From Phenylobacterium sp. (lineage in GTDB: Bacteria > Pseudomonadota > Alphaproteobacteria > Caulobacterales > Caulobacteraceae), in assembly GCA_020402745.1 (NCBI GenBank), contig JADBYZ010000013.1, positions 62,001 to 126,000 of the forward strand: 64,000 nucleotides of DNA. The letters run 5' to 3'. Positions 46,424-54,795 of this stretch are shown piece by piece. The notes under the pieces are model-generated. The model was given only the letters and a program-made list of their open reading frames with translations. It was not told where the DNA came from and searched no databases. Made by a program: the position numbers and the translations under genes. How positions within the stretch are numbered: position 1 is the first letter of the stretch; each line of letters opens with the position of its first letter.

Positions 46424-48022
46424 TTGGCCGCCCCAGACGCCCCCCCGCCTGCATCGCGGCGCTCCCTCCTCGACCTTGTGGAGCGCATCGGCAACCGGTT
46501 ACCGGAGCCGGTGATGATCTTCGTCTGGCTGATCGGGGGCCTCTTCATCCTGTCGACGATCGGGGCCATCCTCGGCTGGTCCGCCTCCCTGCCCTTCCGC
46601 GGCGAGACGCCTCCGACCTGGGGCGTGCTGGAGGATGGGCGGCTGGTGTTCCGGGCCGAGAGCCTCCTGTCTGAGGACAACCTGGAGAGGCTCTTCACCG
46701 AGACGGCCAAGACCCTCACCGGCTTCGCCCCCCTCGGCGTGGTCCTGACCGTGATGTACGGCGCCGCCGTCGCCGAACGCTCCGGCTTCTTCAGCGCGCT
46801 GATCCGGGCCAGTCTCCGGGGCGCCGACCGCCGGTGGCTGACCCCGATCGTAGCCCTGATCGGCATGGTCTCGCACCATGCCTCGGACGCCGCCTACCTG
46901 GTCTTCATCCCGCTGGCCGCCCTGCTCTACGCCGCCGTCGGGCGTCACCCCCTGGCCGGCCTGACCGCCGCCTTCGCCGCGGTCTCCGGAGGCTATGCGG
47001 GCAACATCACGCCCGGCCAGATCGACATCGTCCTGTTCAGTTTCACGCAGGAGGCGGCGCGCATCATCGATCCGACCTGGACCCTCAACCCCCTGGGGAA
47101 CTGGTGGTTCATCCTGGCCATTGTGGGGGTCTTCACCCCGCTGATCTGGTTCGTGACCGACCGGATCATCGAACCCCGCCTCGGACCCTGGCGGGGTGAG
47201 CCGGACGCCGACCTGACCGCCGAGCTGGCCCAGTCGGCCCCCACCGAGGCTGAGCGGAAGGGCCTGCGCCGCGCCGGTCTCGCCGCCCTCCTCGTCGTCG
47301 CCGGCTTCGTCGCCCTGGCCCTCTGGCCGGGCTTTACGCCCCTGGTCGACGAGACCAAGGCCGGGCCGGCGGCCCTCCAGCCCTTCTACACCGCCCTGAT
47401 CGCAGGGTTCCTTGTGCTCTTCCTGGCGACGGGCATGGCCTTCGGGACCGCGACCGGGGCCATCCGGTCGCACCGGGAGGTCTTCGCCATGATGACCGAG
47501 GGCATCCGGGCCATGGCGCCCTACCTCGTCTTCGCCTTCTTCGCCGCCCATTTCGTGGCCATGTTCAACTGGTCACGCCTGGGGCCGATCGCGGCCATCA
47601 ATGGCGCCCATGTCCTGGAAACCCTCAACCTGCCGGCGCCTGCCCTCCTGCTGGGCGTGCTCGGCTTCTCGTCGGGCCTGGACCTCTTCATCGGCTCGGC
47701 CAGCGCAAAGTGGAGCGCCCTGGCGCCGGTCGTGGTGCCGATGTTCATGCTGCTGGGAATCAGCCCGGAGATGACCACGGCGGCCTACCGCATGGGGGAC
47801 AGCTTCACCAACATCATGACCCCGCTGATGGCCTACTTCCCTCTGGTCCTCGGGTTCTGTCGACGCTGGGACGCCTCGATCGGCGTGGGCTCGCTCCTGG
47901 CGCTCATGCTCCCCTACGCCCTCGCCTTCATGACGGCCGGAGCGCTGATGACAGGTCTTTGGGTGGTCTTCGACTGGCCCCTCGGGCCTGGCGCCCAAGT
48001 CAGCTATCAGCCCCCGATCTGA
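46424..48022 (+). CDS. AbgT-family transporter
   Basis: This 532-residue inner-membrane protein has about 12 hydrophobic helices and the AbgT-type segments LIGMVSHHASDAAYLVFIPL and the C-terminal GDSFTNIMTPLMAYFPLVLG. E. coli AbgT imports p-aminobenzoyl-glutamate; other members export sulfonamides. The start is TTG at 46424, supported by CCGGAGATAACC directly upstream. The 3' end overlaps the convergent moeB-like gene by 16 bp. Confidence 0.92.
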   Translation: MAAPDAPPPASRRSLLDLVERIGNRLPEPVMIFVWLIGGLFILSTIGAILGWSASLPFRGETPPTWGVLEDGRLVFRAESLLSEDNLERLFTETAKTLTGFAPLGVVLTVMYGAAVAERSGFFSALIRASLRGADRRWLTPIVALIGMVSHHASDAAYLVFIPLAALLYAAVGRHPLAGLTAAFAAVSGGYAGNITPGQIDIVLFSFTQEAARIIDPTWTLNPLGNWWFILAIVGVFTPLIWFVTDRIIEPRLGPWRGEPDADLTAELAQSAPTEAERKGLRRAGLAALLVVAGFVALALWPGFTPLVDETKAGPAALQPFYTALIAGFLVLFLATGMAFGTATGAIRSHREVFAMMTEGIRAMAPYLVFAFFAAHFVAMFNWSRLGPIAAINGAHVLETLNLPAPALLLGVLGFSSGLDLFIGSASAKWSALAPVVVPMFMLLGISPEMTTAAYRMGDSFTNIMTPLMAYFPLVLGFCRRWDASIGVGSLLALMLPYALAFMTAGALMTGLWVVFDWPLGPGAQVSYQPPI

Positions 48023-48774
48023 CCGCCGCCGCAGGAGGGGCAGTGGGGGTCCGGCGCGACCCTGACGGTCCGGGTCATGGACGAAAGGGCGTCATAGACA
48101 AGGAGCCGGCCAGCGAGGCTGTCTCCGGCGCCCGTGATCAGCTTGATCGCCTCCAGCGCCATCATGGAGCCGATGACGCCGGCCAGGGCCCCGATCACGC
48201 CCACCGCCTGGCAGGTCTCGGCGTCGGGGGGGCTCTCCGGCACGAGGCACCGGTAGCAGGGGCGGCCGGTGAAGACGCCCACCTGTCCGGTCCATCGGCC
48301 GATGGCGCCCGAAACGAGCGGTACGCCTGCGGCCAGGCAGGCGTCGCTGACCACGAGGCGCGTCGCAAAGTCGTCCGTTCCGTCCAGGACGAGATCAAAT
48401 CCCTCGATCAGGTCGCGGGCGTTCCGTCCTTCGACGGCGAGCTGAAGAGCCTGGGTCTCGACATTAGGATTGAGGGCGGTCAGGCGCTGTAGGCCGGCGT
48501 CTACCTTGGATCGGCCGCAGTCCGTAGTGGTGAAAAGCACCTGACGCTGGAGATTGGAGGTCTCCACACTGTCGGGATCGGCGATCACCAGCCCGCCGAT
48601 TCCTGCGGCGGTGAGGTAGAGGCTGGCCGGCCCGCCGAGGCCGCCGAGGCCGATGATGAGGACCCGCGCAGCCTTCAGCTTCTGCTGGCCGGGCCCGCCG
48701 ATTTCGCGAAGCACCAGGTGGCGGGCGTAGCGTTCAACCTCTTCAGCGCTGAAGGCCGGGGGCCGGGTCACCAA
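48007..48774 (-). CDS. moeB: MoeB/ThiF-family adenylyltransferase
   Basis: This 255-residue E1-like enzyme activates the C-terminus of a ubiquitin-like sulfur carrier such as MoaD or ThiS. The nucleotide-binding motif is GLGGLGGPASLYLTAAGIGG at about 43-62, followed by NLQRQVLF. The zinc cysteines are the pairs CYRC and CPSC. The rhodanese domain of some MoeB proteins is absent. No moaD or thiS gene is nearby, so the partner is unknown. It overlaps the DUF2244 gene by 7 bp. Confidence 0.88.
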   Translation of the reverse strand: MVTRPPAFSAEEVERYARHLVLREIGGPGQQKLKAARVLIIGLGGLGGPASLYLTAAGIGGLVIADPDSVETSNLQRQVLFTTTDCGRSKVDAGLQRLTALNPNVETQALQLAVEGRNARDLIEGFDLVLDGTDDFATRLVVSDACLAAGVPLVSGAIGRWTGQVGVFTGRPCYRCLVPESPPDAETCQAVGVIGALAGVIGSMMALEAIKLITGAGDSLAGRLLVYDALSSMTRTVRVAPDPHCPSCGGGQIGG

Positions 48775-49250
48775 GCCAGGGCCTGGGGCCGGCGGGCCTG
48801 TTCGAGAGCGGCCTCCAGGCGCCGCCTCAACTCTTCACGGGCCTTGGGTCCGAGCGCCCGCCCGACCAGGGCGTTCCGACCTGAAACCGTCAGCCTCAGC
48901 TCTACGATACGGTCGTCTTCGATCTCTGATGTCAGACGGGTGAAGGCGGTGGGGCCCTCCCACACCAGGACCCGGCGGCGGGGTGTTTCCTGGAGGAGAC
49001 GCACCCGCGTTTCGGTCACCACAACCCGTTCAATTCGGCGGGCGGACGCGAAACTGACAGCGAAGGCCACCGCCACCGCCACAACATCCAGAGCCAGAAA
49101 GATCGGCACGAGTGTTGCGCCCATGGACAGAAAAACCGCGGCCGTCACACAGTTGATCGCGGTGATGACTGAGATCAAGATGATGAGGCCCCGGTCTGAA
49201 AGCGAACGGTGCGGACGAATCTCGACATTCAGGAGTTCAAGATCGCTCAT
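48768..49250 (-). CDS. DUF2244 membrane protein
   Basis: This 160-residue protein has two adjacent hydrophobic helices (about 20-65, from LIILISVITAINCVTAAVF) and a soluble C-terminal part with FTRLTSEIEDDRIVELRLTV, the DUF2244 pattern. The family has no established function. It is coupled to moeB by a 7-bp overlap. Confidence 0.8.
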   Translation of the reverse strand: MSDLELLNVEIRPHRSLSDRGLIILISVITAINCVTAAVFLSMGATLVPIFLALDVVAVAVAFAVSFASARRIERVVVTETRVRLLQETPRRRVLVWEGPTAFTRLTSEIEDDRIVELRLTVSGRNALVGRALGPKAREELRRRLEAALEQARRPQALAW

Positions 49251-49292
49251 CGCCCCATGACCTAGCCGGAGATTGGTCTTCTTGGAAGCCCT

Positions 49293-49745
49293 TCAAGTCC
49301 TGTGGCGGCGGTTCAGGTCCATGCGTACGCGCCGGAGAAGCGGCAGGACGGCGAGGAGGTCCTGTTCGGGAAAGTCGGCCAGGAAGGAGCCGAGTAGAGG
49401 ATCAAGGGCGGCGACAGCCAGATCCCTCCGCCGCTGACCCTCCGGGGTGAGGGCGACGATCTTGGCGCGCCCGTCCCGCGGGTCCTGAGACAGGGCGATC
49501 AGGCCGCGGGCCTCGAGACGCTTAAGCAGGGCGGTCACGGTGCCCTTGGTGACCATGAGCGCCTGGGCGAGCCGGGCGGGGGAATCGGCGCCGCCCTTGC
49601 TGGTCAGGTGATTCAGCAGCCCGAAGCTCGCCATCGAGACGCCCTCCGGCAGCGCGCGCTCCATCGCCGTACCGGCGAGCTGGTCGATCACGGAGATCTC
49701 GAGGAAGAAGTCAAAGGCGACGGGATGCCTGGAGGGCGTGGTCAT
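49293..49745 (-). CDS. MarR-family regulator, paralogue 1
   Basis: This 150-residue winged-helix regulator has the DNA-binding core LAQALMVTKGTVTALLKRLE at about 59-78 and the wing DPRDGRAKIVALTPEG. It is clearly paralogous to the next MarR gene: FFLEISVIDQL and ALPEGVSMASFGLLNHL align with FFTDISIIEQL and RLPAGLSMAGFSVINHM. It is the last gene of the nitroreductase-MarR block. Confidence 0.9.
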   Translation of the reverse strand: MTTPSRHPVAFDFFLEISVIDQLAGTAMERALPEGVSMASFGLLNHLTSKGGADSPARLAQALMVTKGTVTALLKRLEARGLIALSQDPRDGRAKIVALTPEGQRRRDLAVAALDPLLGSFLADFPEQDLLAVLPLLRRVRMDLNRRHRT

Positions 49746-49826
49746 CCGAGCGGGCTCTGGGGCGCCACCGACAGGGCGTCATCCGGCTGTTATCCGGATT
49801 GTCGCCCGACGGCAACGGACAAGGCG

Positions 49827-50276
49827 TCAGCCCTCCCGGTTACGGTCAAGGTGCTCCCGGATCTCCCGGATCGCCGGATGGATCCTTCGGATGGCCTCGA
49901 GGTCCATCTCGGCTTCGAACCGCGCCACCAGCGGGGCCATGCCAGCCAGGGCCGACATCCGGGCTGTGTGACCCGCTGGGGTCACCCGGACCTTCTTGCC
50001 GCGGCCGTCCCTTGGGTCCGGCTCCAGGGTGACGAAGCCCTCGGCGGTCAGCTTGTGGAGGACGCCGGTGACGGCGCCCCGGGTGACCTGCAGGGCCCGG
50101 GCCAGGGCCGCCGGCGAAGCGGTGTCCTGACCAGTCCGGACCATGTGGTTGATCACACTGAAACCGGCCATGGAGAGACCGGCGGGCAGCCGGCGCTCCA
50201 TGAGAGTGCGCACCAGCTGCTCAATGATCGAAATGTCCGTGAAGAAGGCGAACACGTCGGGGTCTCGGCTGGTCAT
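49827..50276 (-). CDS. MarR-family regulator, paralogue 2
   Basis: This 149-residue MarR protein has the recognition region LARALQVTRGAVTGVLHKLT and the wing DPRDGRGKKVRVTPAG. It starts 13 bp after the stop of nitroreductase copy A, so the two are probably co-transcribed, and MarR proteins usually repress their own operon. A candidate operator is found only upstream of nitroreductase copy B (52882-52895). Confidence 0.9.
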   Translation of the reverse strand: MTSRDPDVFAFFTDISIIEQLVRTLMERRLPAGLSMAGFSVINHMVRTGQDTASPAALARALQVTRGAVTGVLHKLTAEGFVTLEPDPRDGRGKKVRVTPAGHTARMSALAGMAPLVARFEAEMDLEAIRRIHPAIREIREHLDRNREG

Positions 50277-50285
50277 GCCCCCTTC

Positions 50286-51451
50286 GGCATCACGCCATGA
50301 TCAGGTCGTCAAGTCTCCGCCTGGGGGCGGGATTCGACGGCCGTCGCGTCTTGCCCATCCTGGCCAGCATCTGGACGGGCGCATCCGGACCCGCGCCGAG
50401 GAGTTCCTGGGTCTGGCGATAGAGCCCAGCCATCTCGGGGAACTCCTGAAGGGTCATGCTCCAGGGATGCAGGGCGAGACCCTGGGCGGCGGCGGTAAGC
50501 TGGGCCCGGGCATAGGCGCGTCCCGCAGCCAGCTGGACAGCCCGGTCCGCGGTCTCACTTCGGATCCAGAAGAAACCGGGTGTGGCCTCAATCATCTTCC
50601 GCCACATGTCGTCGCCGCTCCGGCTGGCCGTGGAGTTTGGGTCGGCCAGGGCCTCCCGGGTTAAGATGCCTGTCAGCGCCAAGATCTCCATCATGCCCCC
50701 CGACAAGGCTATTCCGTCGGGGTTGCGGGCGATCTCGGTCTGTCCGATCCGCATCAGCCTCACCGTTTCCATGTGAGTCCGCGGCGTCCGCGACTCGATC
50801 TCCCAGCCCTTCCAGCTGATTGAGATGAGCTGGTCGCGAAGATCCGGCTCCCGGGTCTCTCCCGCCACAAGGCCCGGCCCCGCGGCGGCGGCGAGCACAG
50901 ACTGCACTGCGGCGTCAGAAGGGCGATCCTGGAGAAAGGGGGTCCTCTCTGTCCGCCGGCGCGCGATCTGGTCGAAGAGCGGGCCCGCCTTCACCCCGGC
51001 GTCCGCCCTCAGGGCGACCCTGGCGAAGGGTCGGTCATCCAGCTGAGGGCCGGGTGCGCCCTCGGGCCATTCCTGGATGTCCGCCACAAGCCCGAGGCGG
51101 GGTGCAGCCAGGGCGATCATTTCCAGAAAGGCGCCGCACCCGATAACAATCTGACGGCCGAACGGGTCTAACTCGGGCAGGAGGCGGGTCCGGTCCACAT
51201 AGAGAGACATGGCGGAGGGTCCCTCCAGCCGGACCAGCCAGGGCTGGCGATTGTGTGGGCTGGGCGCCAGGAGGCCGTGGGCGAGGACGAAGCGGCGGGG
51301 GTCGGTCTCCCCCTGGCCGGGATTGCGCCAGGCGGCGTAGGGATCCAGGGCGGGGGCGGCGGAAGCGCATCCGGCGACGCCCAGGACAGGGGCGGCGGCC
51401 AGGACCTCGAGGATGTGGCGTCGGTTGGGCATGGCGGAACCTCTTGCTTAG
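50286..51451. repeat. Tandem duplication unit A (1166 bp)
   Basis: This unit contains nitroreductase copy A and matches 51702-52867. Both units are 1166 bp, begin at GGCATCACGCCATGATCAGG and end at the shared CTTGCTTAG. Outside them the sequences differ at once. The 250 bp between them is an IS481 remnant. Confidence 0.85.
50290..51432 (-). CDS. Acg-like nitroreductase-family protein, copy A
   Basis: This 380-residue protein has a Tat-type N-terminus (NRRHILEVLAAAPVLGVAG) with a lipobox cysteine at residue 22. The nitroreductase fold follows, with SPHNRQPWLVRLEG at about 58-71 as in Acg proteins, which often act as flavin-storage or reductase proteins. It is about 90% identical to copy B by eye, most strongly in the C-terminal third. 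Its promoter region is replaced by IS481 end sequence, so expression may be altered. marR2 lies 13 bp downstream. Confidence 0.85.
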   Translation of the reverse strand: MPNRRHILEVLAAAPVLGVAGCASAAPALDPYAAWRNPGQGETDPRRFVLAHGLLAPSPHNRQPWLVRLEGPSAMSLYVDRTRLLPELDPFGRQIVIGCGAFLEMIALAAPRLGLVADIQEWPEGAPGPQLDDRPFARVALRADAGVKAGPLFDQIARRRTERTPFLQDRPSDAAVQSVLAAAAGPGLVAGETREPDLRDQLISISWKGWEIESRTPRTHMETVRLMRIGQTEIARNPDGIALSGGMMEILALTGILTREALADPNSTASRSGDDMWRKMIEATPGFFWIRSETADRAVQLAAGRAYARAQLTAAAQGLALHPWSMTLQEFPEMAGLYRQTQELLGAGPDAPVQMLARMGKTRRPSNPAPRRRLDDLIMA

Positions 51452-51701
51452 CTGTCGGAGCTACGAAGGTTGTCCACCCGGGGATCCATTTGAACGAAGC
51501 TGGGGTTGCGAGACACCCACGTCATCGGAGCCCCCCGGATGAACCTCCATAAGAATGCCCATCTTACGCCTTCGGGTCGAGCGTTGTTGGCGGATCGTGT
51601 GGCGAGCGGCGGGACTGTGAAGGCGGGGGCCGGGGCTGCCGGCGTATCCAGACGGACCGGCCACAAGTGGCCGGCCCGGCATCGTCTCGGGGGCGAGCGA
51701 A
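51452..51701 (+). mobile_element. IS481-type insertion sequence remnant
   Basis: The 250 bp begins with TGTCGGAGCTACG (51453 on), which looks like an IS481-family terminal repeat. It carries a short plus-strand frame from ATG 51539 encoding MNLHKNAHLTPSGRALLADR and then VSRRTGHKWPARHRLGGE, the N-terminal helix-turn-helix of an IS481 transposase. It stops abruptly where duplication unit B begins, after about 55 of the expected 300-350 codons. No catalytic DDE part remains, so it is inactive. Confidence 0.8.
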
Positions 51702-52867
51702 GGCATCACGCCATGATCAGGTCATCAAGTCTCCGCCTGGGGGTGGGACCTGATGGTCTCTGTACCTTGCCCATTCTGGCCAGCATCTGGACGGGCGCGT
51801 CCGGACCCGCGCCGAGGAGTTCCTGGGTCTGGCGATAGAGCCCAGCCATCTCGGGGAACTCCTGAAGGGTCATGCTCCAGGGATGCAGGGCGAGGCCCTG
51901 GGCGGCGGCGGTAAGCTGGGCCCGGGCATAGGCGCGTCCCGCGGCCAGCTGGCCCGCCCGGTCCGCGGTCTCACTGCGGATCCAGAAGAAACCGGGCGTG
52001 GCCTCAATCATCTTCCGCCACATGTCGTCGCCGCTCCGGCTGGCCGTGGAGTTTGGGTCGGCGAGGGCCTCCCGGGTTATGATGCCTGTCAGCGCCATGA
52101 TCTCCATCATGCCCCCCGTCAAGGCTATTCCGTCGGGATTCCGGGCCACCTCGGCCTGTCCGATCCGAATCAGCCTGACCGATTCCATGTGAGTCCTGGG
52201 GGTTCGGGACTCGATCTCCCAGCCCCTCTGGCAGACCTCGATCAGCGCGTCGCGAAGACCCGGCTCCCGACTCTCGCCCGCCACAAGGCCTGGCCCTGCG
52301 GCGGCGGCCAGGACGGACTGCACCGCGGCGTCGGCGGGACGATCCTGGAGAAAGGGGCTCTTCTCGGTCCGCCGGCGCGCGATCTGGTCGAAGAGCGGGC
52401 CTGCCTTCACCCCGGCGTCCGGCCTCAGGACCACCCGCGCGAAGGGTCGGTCATCCAGCTGGGGGCCGGGTGCGCCCTCGGGCCAGGGCTGGATGTCCGC
52501 CACAAGCCCGAGGCGGGGCGCAGCCTGGGCGATTAACTCCAGAAAGGCGCCGCACCCGATAACAATCTGACGGCCGAACGGATCTGTCTCCGGAAGCAGT
52601 CGGTTCCGGTCCGCATAGAGAGACATGCCGGCGGGCCCCTCCATCCGGACCAGCCAGGGCTGTCGATTGTGTGGATTCGGCGCCAGGAGGCCGTGGGCAA
52701 GGACAAACCGCCTGGGGTCGGTCTCCCCCTGGCCGGGATTGCGCCAGGCGGCGTACGGATCCGGAGCGGAGGTCGAGGAACCGCATCCGGCGACGCCCAG
52801 GACAGGGGCGGCGGCCAGGACCTCGAGGATGTGGCGTCGGTTGGGCATGGCGGAACCTCTTGCTTAG
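51702..52867. repeat. Tandem duplication unit B (1166 bp)
   Basis: This unit is the partner of 50286-51451 and has the same orientation and length. It holds nitroreductase copy B and keeps the native upstream region with the operator-like palindromes immediately beyond its end. Confidence 0.85.
51706..52848 (-). CDS. Acg-like nitroreductase-family protein, copy B
   Basis: The 380-residue paralogue of copy A has the same twin-arginine N-terminus and lipobox cysteine. Differences cluster just after Cys22 and in the middle (for example VCQRGW against ISWKGW), while residues about 260-360 are almost identical. It keeps a complete promoter with MarR-like palindromes at 52868-52895. It diverges from nth. 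Confidence 0.87.
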   Translation of the reverse strand: MPNRRHILEVLAAAPVLGVAGCGSSTSAPDPYAAWRNPGQGETDPRRFVLAHGLLAPNPHNRQPWLVRMEGPAGMSLYADRNRLLPETDPFGRQIVIGCGAFLELIAQAAPRLGLVADIQPWPEGAPGPQLDDRPFARVVLRPDAGVKAGPLFDQIARRRTEKSPFLQDRPADAAVQSVLAAAAGPGLVAGESREPGLRDALIEVCQRGWEIESRTPRTHMESVRLIRIGQAEVARNPDGIALTGGMMEIMALTGIITREALADPNSTASRSGDDMWRKMIEATPGFFWIRSETADRAGQLAAGRAYARAQLTAAAQGLALHPWSMTLQEFPEMAGLYRQTQELLGAGPDAPVQMLARMGKVQRPSGPTPRRRLDDLIMA

Positions 52868-52875
52868 GTCTAGAC

Positions 52876-52904
52876 TAACTAGCTTAGCCCTAAGCGTTTT
52901 GCAA
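52876..52904 (-). promoter_or_regulatory. Promoter of nitroreductase copy B with embedded MarR-like operator
   Basis: On the minus strand TTGCAA (52904-52899) and a weak -10 TAGTTA (52881-52876) have 17 bases between them. That spacer contains the perfect palindrome GCTTAG-CC-CTAAGC (52882-52895). A second palindrome, GTCTAGAC (52868-52875), lies next to it. TTAG/CTAA repeats of this kind are common in MarR operators, and two MarR genes follow the operon. Confidence 0.5.
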
Positions 52905-52942
52905 GGCCTTGCCGTCATCGCAGGGGCCGGGGATGATCCCGC

Positions 52943-53623
52943 ATGCCCAGGTCACCCGCAAAGCGACGCCCCGCCCCCCGGAAGCCCCCGGCGGAGCGCG
53001 CAAGAATCCAGGCTCTGTTCGAGAGGTTCGAGGCGGCCGAGTCCGATCCGCGGACCGAGCTCAGCTACACCTCGCCCTACACCCTGCTCGCCGCCGTCGC
53101 CCTTTCCGCCCAGGCGACGGATATCTCGGTCAACAAGGCCACCGCCCGCCTGTTCGCCGTCGCCGACACGCCCGCGAAGATGCTGGACCTCGGGGAGGAG
53201 GGGATCATCCCCTACATCGCCTCCATCGGCCTGTTCCGCACCAAGGCGAAGAACCTGGTGGCGGCGGCCCGCATCCTCCTGGAGCAGTATGGCGGCGAGG
53301 TTCCCCTCGAGCGGGACGCCCTTCAGGCCCTCCCGGGCGTCGGCCGCAAGACCGCCAGCGTGGTGCTCAATGAGCTGGGGGTGGAACCCGCCATCGCGGT
53401 CGACACCCATGTCTTCCGGGTCGCCCACCGCCTGCGCCTCGCCCGCGGCAAGACGCCCGACCTGGTCGAGCATGAGCTGATGGCCGCCATACCGGACCCC
53501 TGGCGGACCCGAGCGCACCACTGGCTGATCCTGCACGGCCGCTATGTCTGCATCGCCCGGCGACCGAAGTGCGCGGAGTGCTCCGTCGCAGACCTCTGCG
53601 CCTCGCCCGAGAAGTCCAGGTAG
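52943..53623 (+). CDS. nth: Endonuclease III
   Basis: This 226-residue base-excision-repair glycosylase/AP lyase has the helix-hairpin-helix ALPGVGRKTASVVL with catalytic Lys136 and Asp154 in AVDTHVFRV. The 4Fe-4S cluster cysteines are Cys203, Cys210, Cys213 and Cys219 with C-x6-C-x2-C-x5-C spacing. It is transcribed divergently from nitroreductase copy B and may share the control region between them. Confidence 0.96.
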   Translation: MPRSPAKRRPAPRKPPAERARIQALFERFEAAESDPRTELSYTSPYTLLAAVALSAQATDISVNKATARLFAVADTPAKMLDLGEEGIIPYIASIGLFRTKAKNLVAAARILLEQYGGEVPLERDALQALPGVGRKTASVVLNELGVEPAIAVDTHVFRVAHRLRLARGKTPDLVEHELMAAIPDPWRTRAHHWLILHGRYVCIARRPKCAECSVADLCASPEKSR

Positions 53624-53628
53624 AGCGC

Positions 53629-53757
53629 TGGCCCTCGGGGTCGAGGTCCGGGTGGGCCGAGCCGCCTCCTTCGCGGGTCTCGGGTTTTCCCGTCTGGGTC
53701 ACGAAGCCGGGGATCACCCGGTGGAAGAGAAGGCCGCCACATTGCTCCAGACCGGCT
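53629..53757 (-). pseudogene. Cyclophilin (peptidyl-prolyl isomerase) remnant
   Basis: On the minus strand this stretch encodes GGLLFHRVIPGFVTQTGKPE followed by TREGGGSAHPDLDPEG, the core of a cyclophilin around its FHRVIPGF motif. About 43 residues are left of the usual 150 or more. The flanks in this frame lack cyclophilin sequence, and it lies between nth and the kinase gene. It appears to be a decayed gene fragment. Confidence 0.65.
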
Positions 53758-53802
53758 TTGCCTGTAGCAGGACCGCGCTTGGCCAACCCCCGGGGAGCCC
53801 CC

Positions 53803-54792
53803 ATGACCGAACTCTTCGACGTCGCCGCCATCGGCAACGCCATCGTCGATGTCATCGCCCCGGCGGAGGAAGCCTTCATCGCCGGAGAAGGCCTCTCCCG
53901 GGGGGCCATGACCCTCGTAGACGAGGCCCGGGGCCGGGCGCTTTACGCCCGCATGGCGCCGGGGGTGGAGACCTCCGGCGGATCGGCGGCCAACACGGTG
54001 GCGGGCCTTTCCAGCCTGGGCGCCCGCACGGCCTTCCTCGGCAAGGTGGCCGATGACCAGCTGGGGGAGGTCTTCGCCCACGACCTGAGGGCCATCGGCG
54101 CCCATTTCCCGAGCCGCCCCCTACGCGGCGGGCCGGCGACCGCCCGCTGCCTCGTCAACGTCACCCCGGACGGTCAGCGCACCATGTGCACCTTCCTGGG
54201 CGCCTCTGTGGAGTTCACCGACGACGATATCGACCCGGCGGTCATCGAGCAGGCGCGTATCGTCTACCTGGAAGGCTACCTCTTTGACGCCGAGGCCGCC
54301 CGGCGCGCCTTCGCCAAGGCCGCGGGACTGGCCAGGGGCGCAGGTCGGCTTATCGCCCTGACCCTTTCCGACGGATTCGTCGTCGAGCGCCACCGCGCCG
54401 CCCTCCTGGGTTTCATCTCCTCCCAGGTCGACCTCCTCTTCGCCAACGAGGCCGAGGCCCTGGCTCTGTTCGAGACCGACGATCTCGCTGTGGCGCTCGA
54501 CGGCCTGCGCAGCCGCACCCGCCTGGCCGCCGTCACCCGGAGCGAGCGCGGCTCGCTCCTGCTGAGTGACGGCGAGGTGGTCTCGATTCCGGCCGCCGCC
54601 GTGGAAAAAGTCGTGGACACGACCGGCGCCGGAGACCAATACGCAGCCGGCGTGATGTACGGCCTCGCCCGGGGCCGCCCCCTCGAGGTCTGCGGACACC
54701 TGGGGTCCCTGACGGCGGCCGAGGTGATCTCTCACTATGGGCCGCGGCCGCAGGTATCCCTGCGCGAGCTGGCGGCCCGGGAAGGATTCTAG
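53803..54792 (+). CDS. PfkB-family adenosine kinase
   Basis: This 329-residue sugar/nucleoside kinase has the substrate motif SGGSAANTVAGLSSLGART at about 57-75 and the ATP/anion-hole signature DTTGAGDQYAAGVMYGL near 273-289. The AIGNAIVDVIAP N-terminus favours an adenosine kinase. The ATG at 53803 is chosen by homology; a longer frame runs back through the cyclophilin remnant. It starts the block that leads into hisB, 3 bp downstream. Confidence 0.9.
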   Translation: MTELFDVAAIGNAIVDVIAPAEEAFIAGEGLSRGAMTLVDEARGRALYARMAPGVETSGGSAANTVAGLSSLGARTAFLGKVADDQLGEVFAHDLRAIGAHFPSRPLRGGPATARCLVNVTPDGQRTMCTFLGASVEFTDDDIDPAVIEQARIVYLEGYLFDAEAARRAFAKAAGLARGAGRLIALTLSDGFVVERHRAALLGFISSQVDLLFANEAEALALFETDDLAVALDGLRSRTRLAAVTRSERGSLLLSDGEVVSIPAAAVEKVVDTTGAGDQYAAGVMYGLARGRPLEVCGHLGSLTAAEVISHYGPRPQVSLRELAAREGF

Positions 54793-54795
54793 GCC

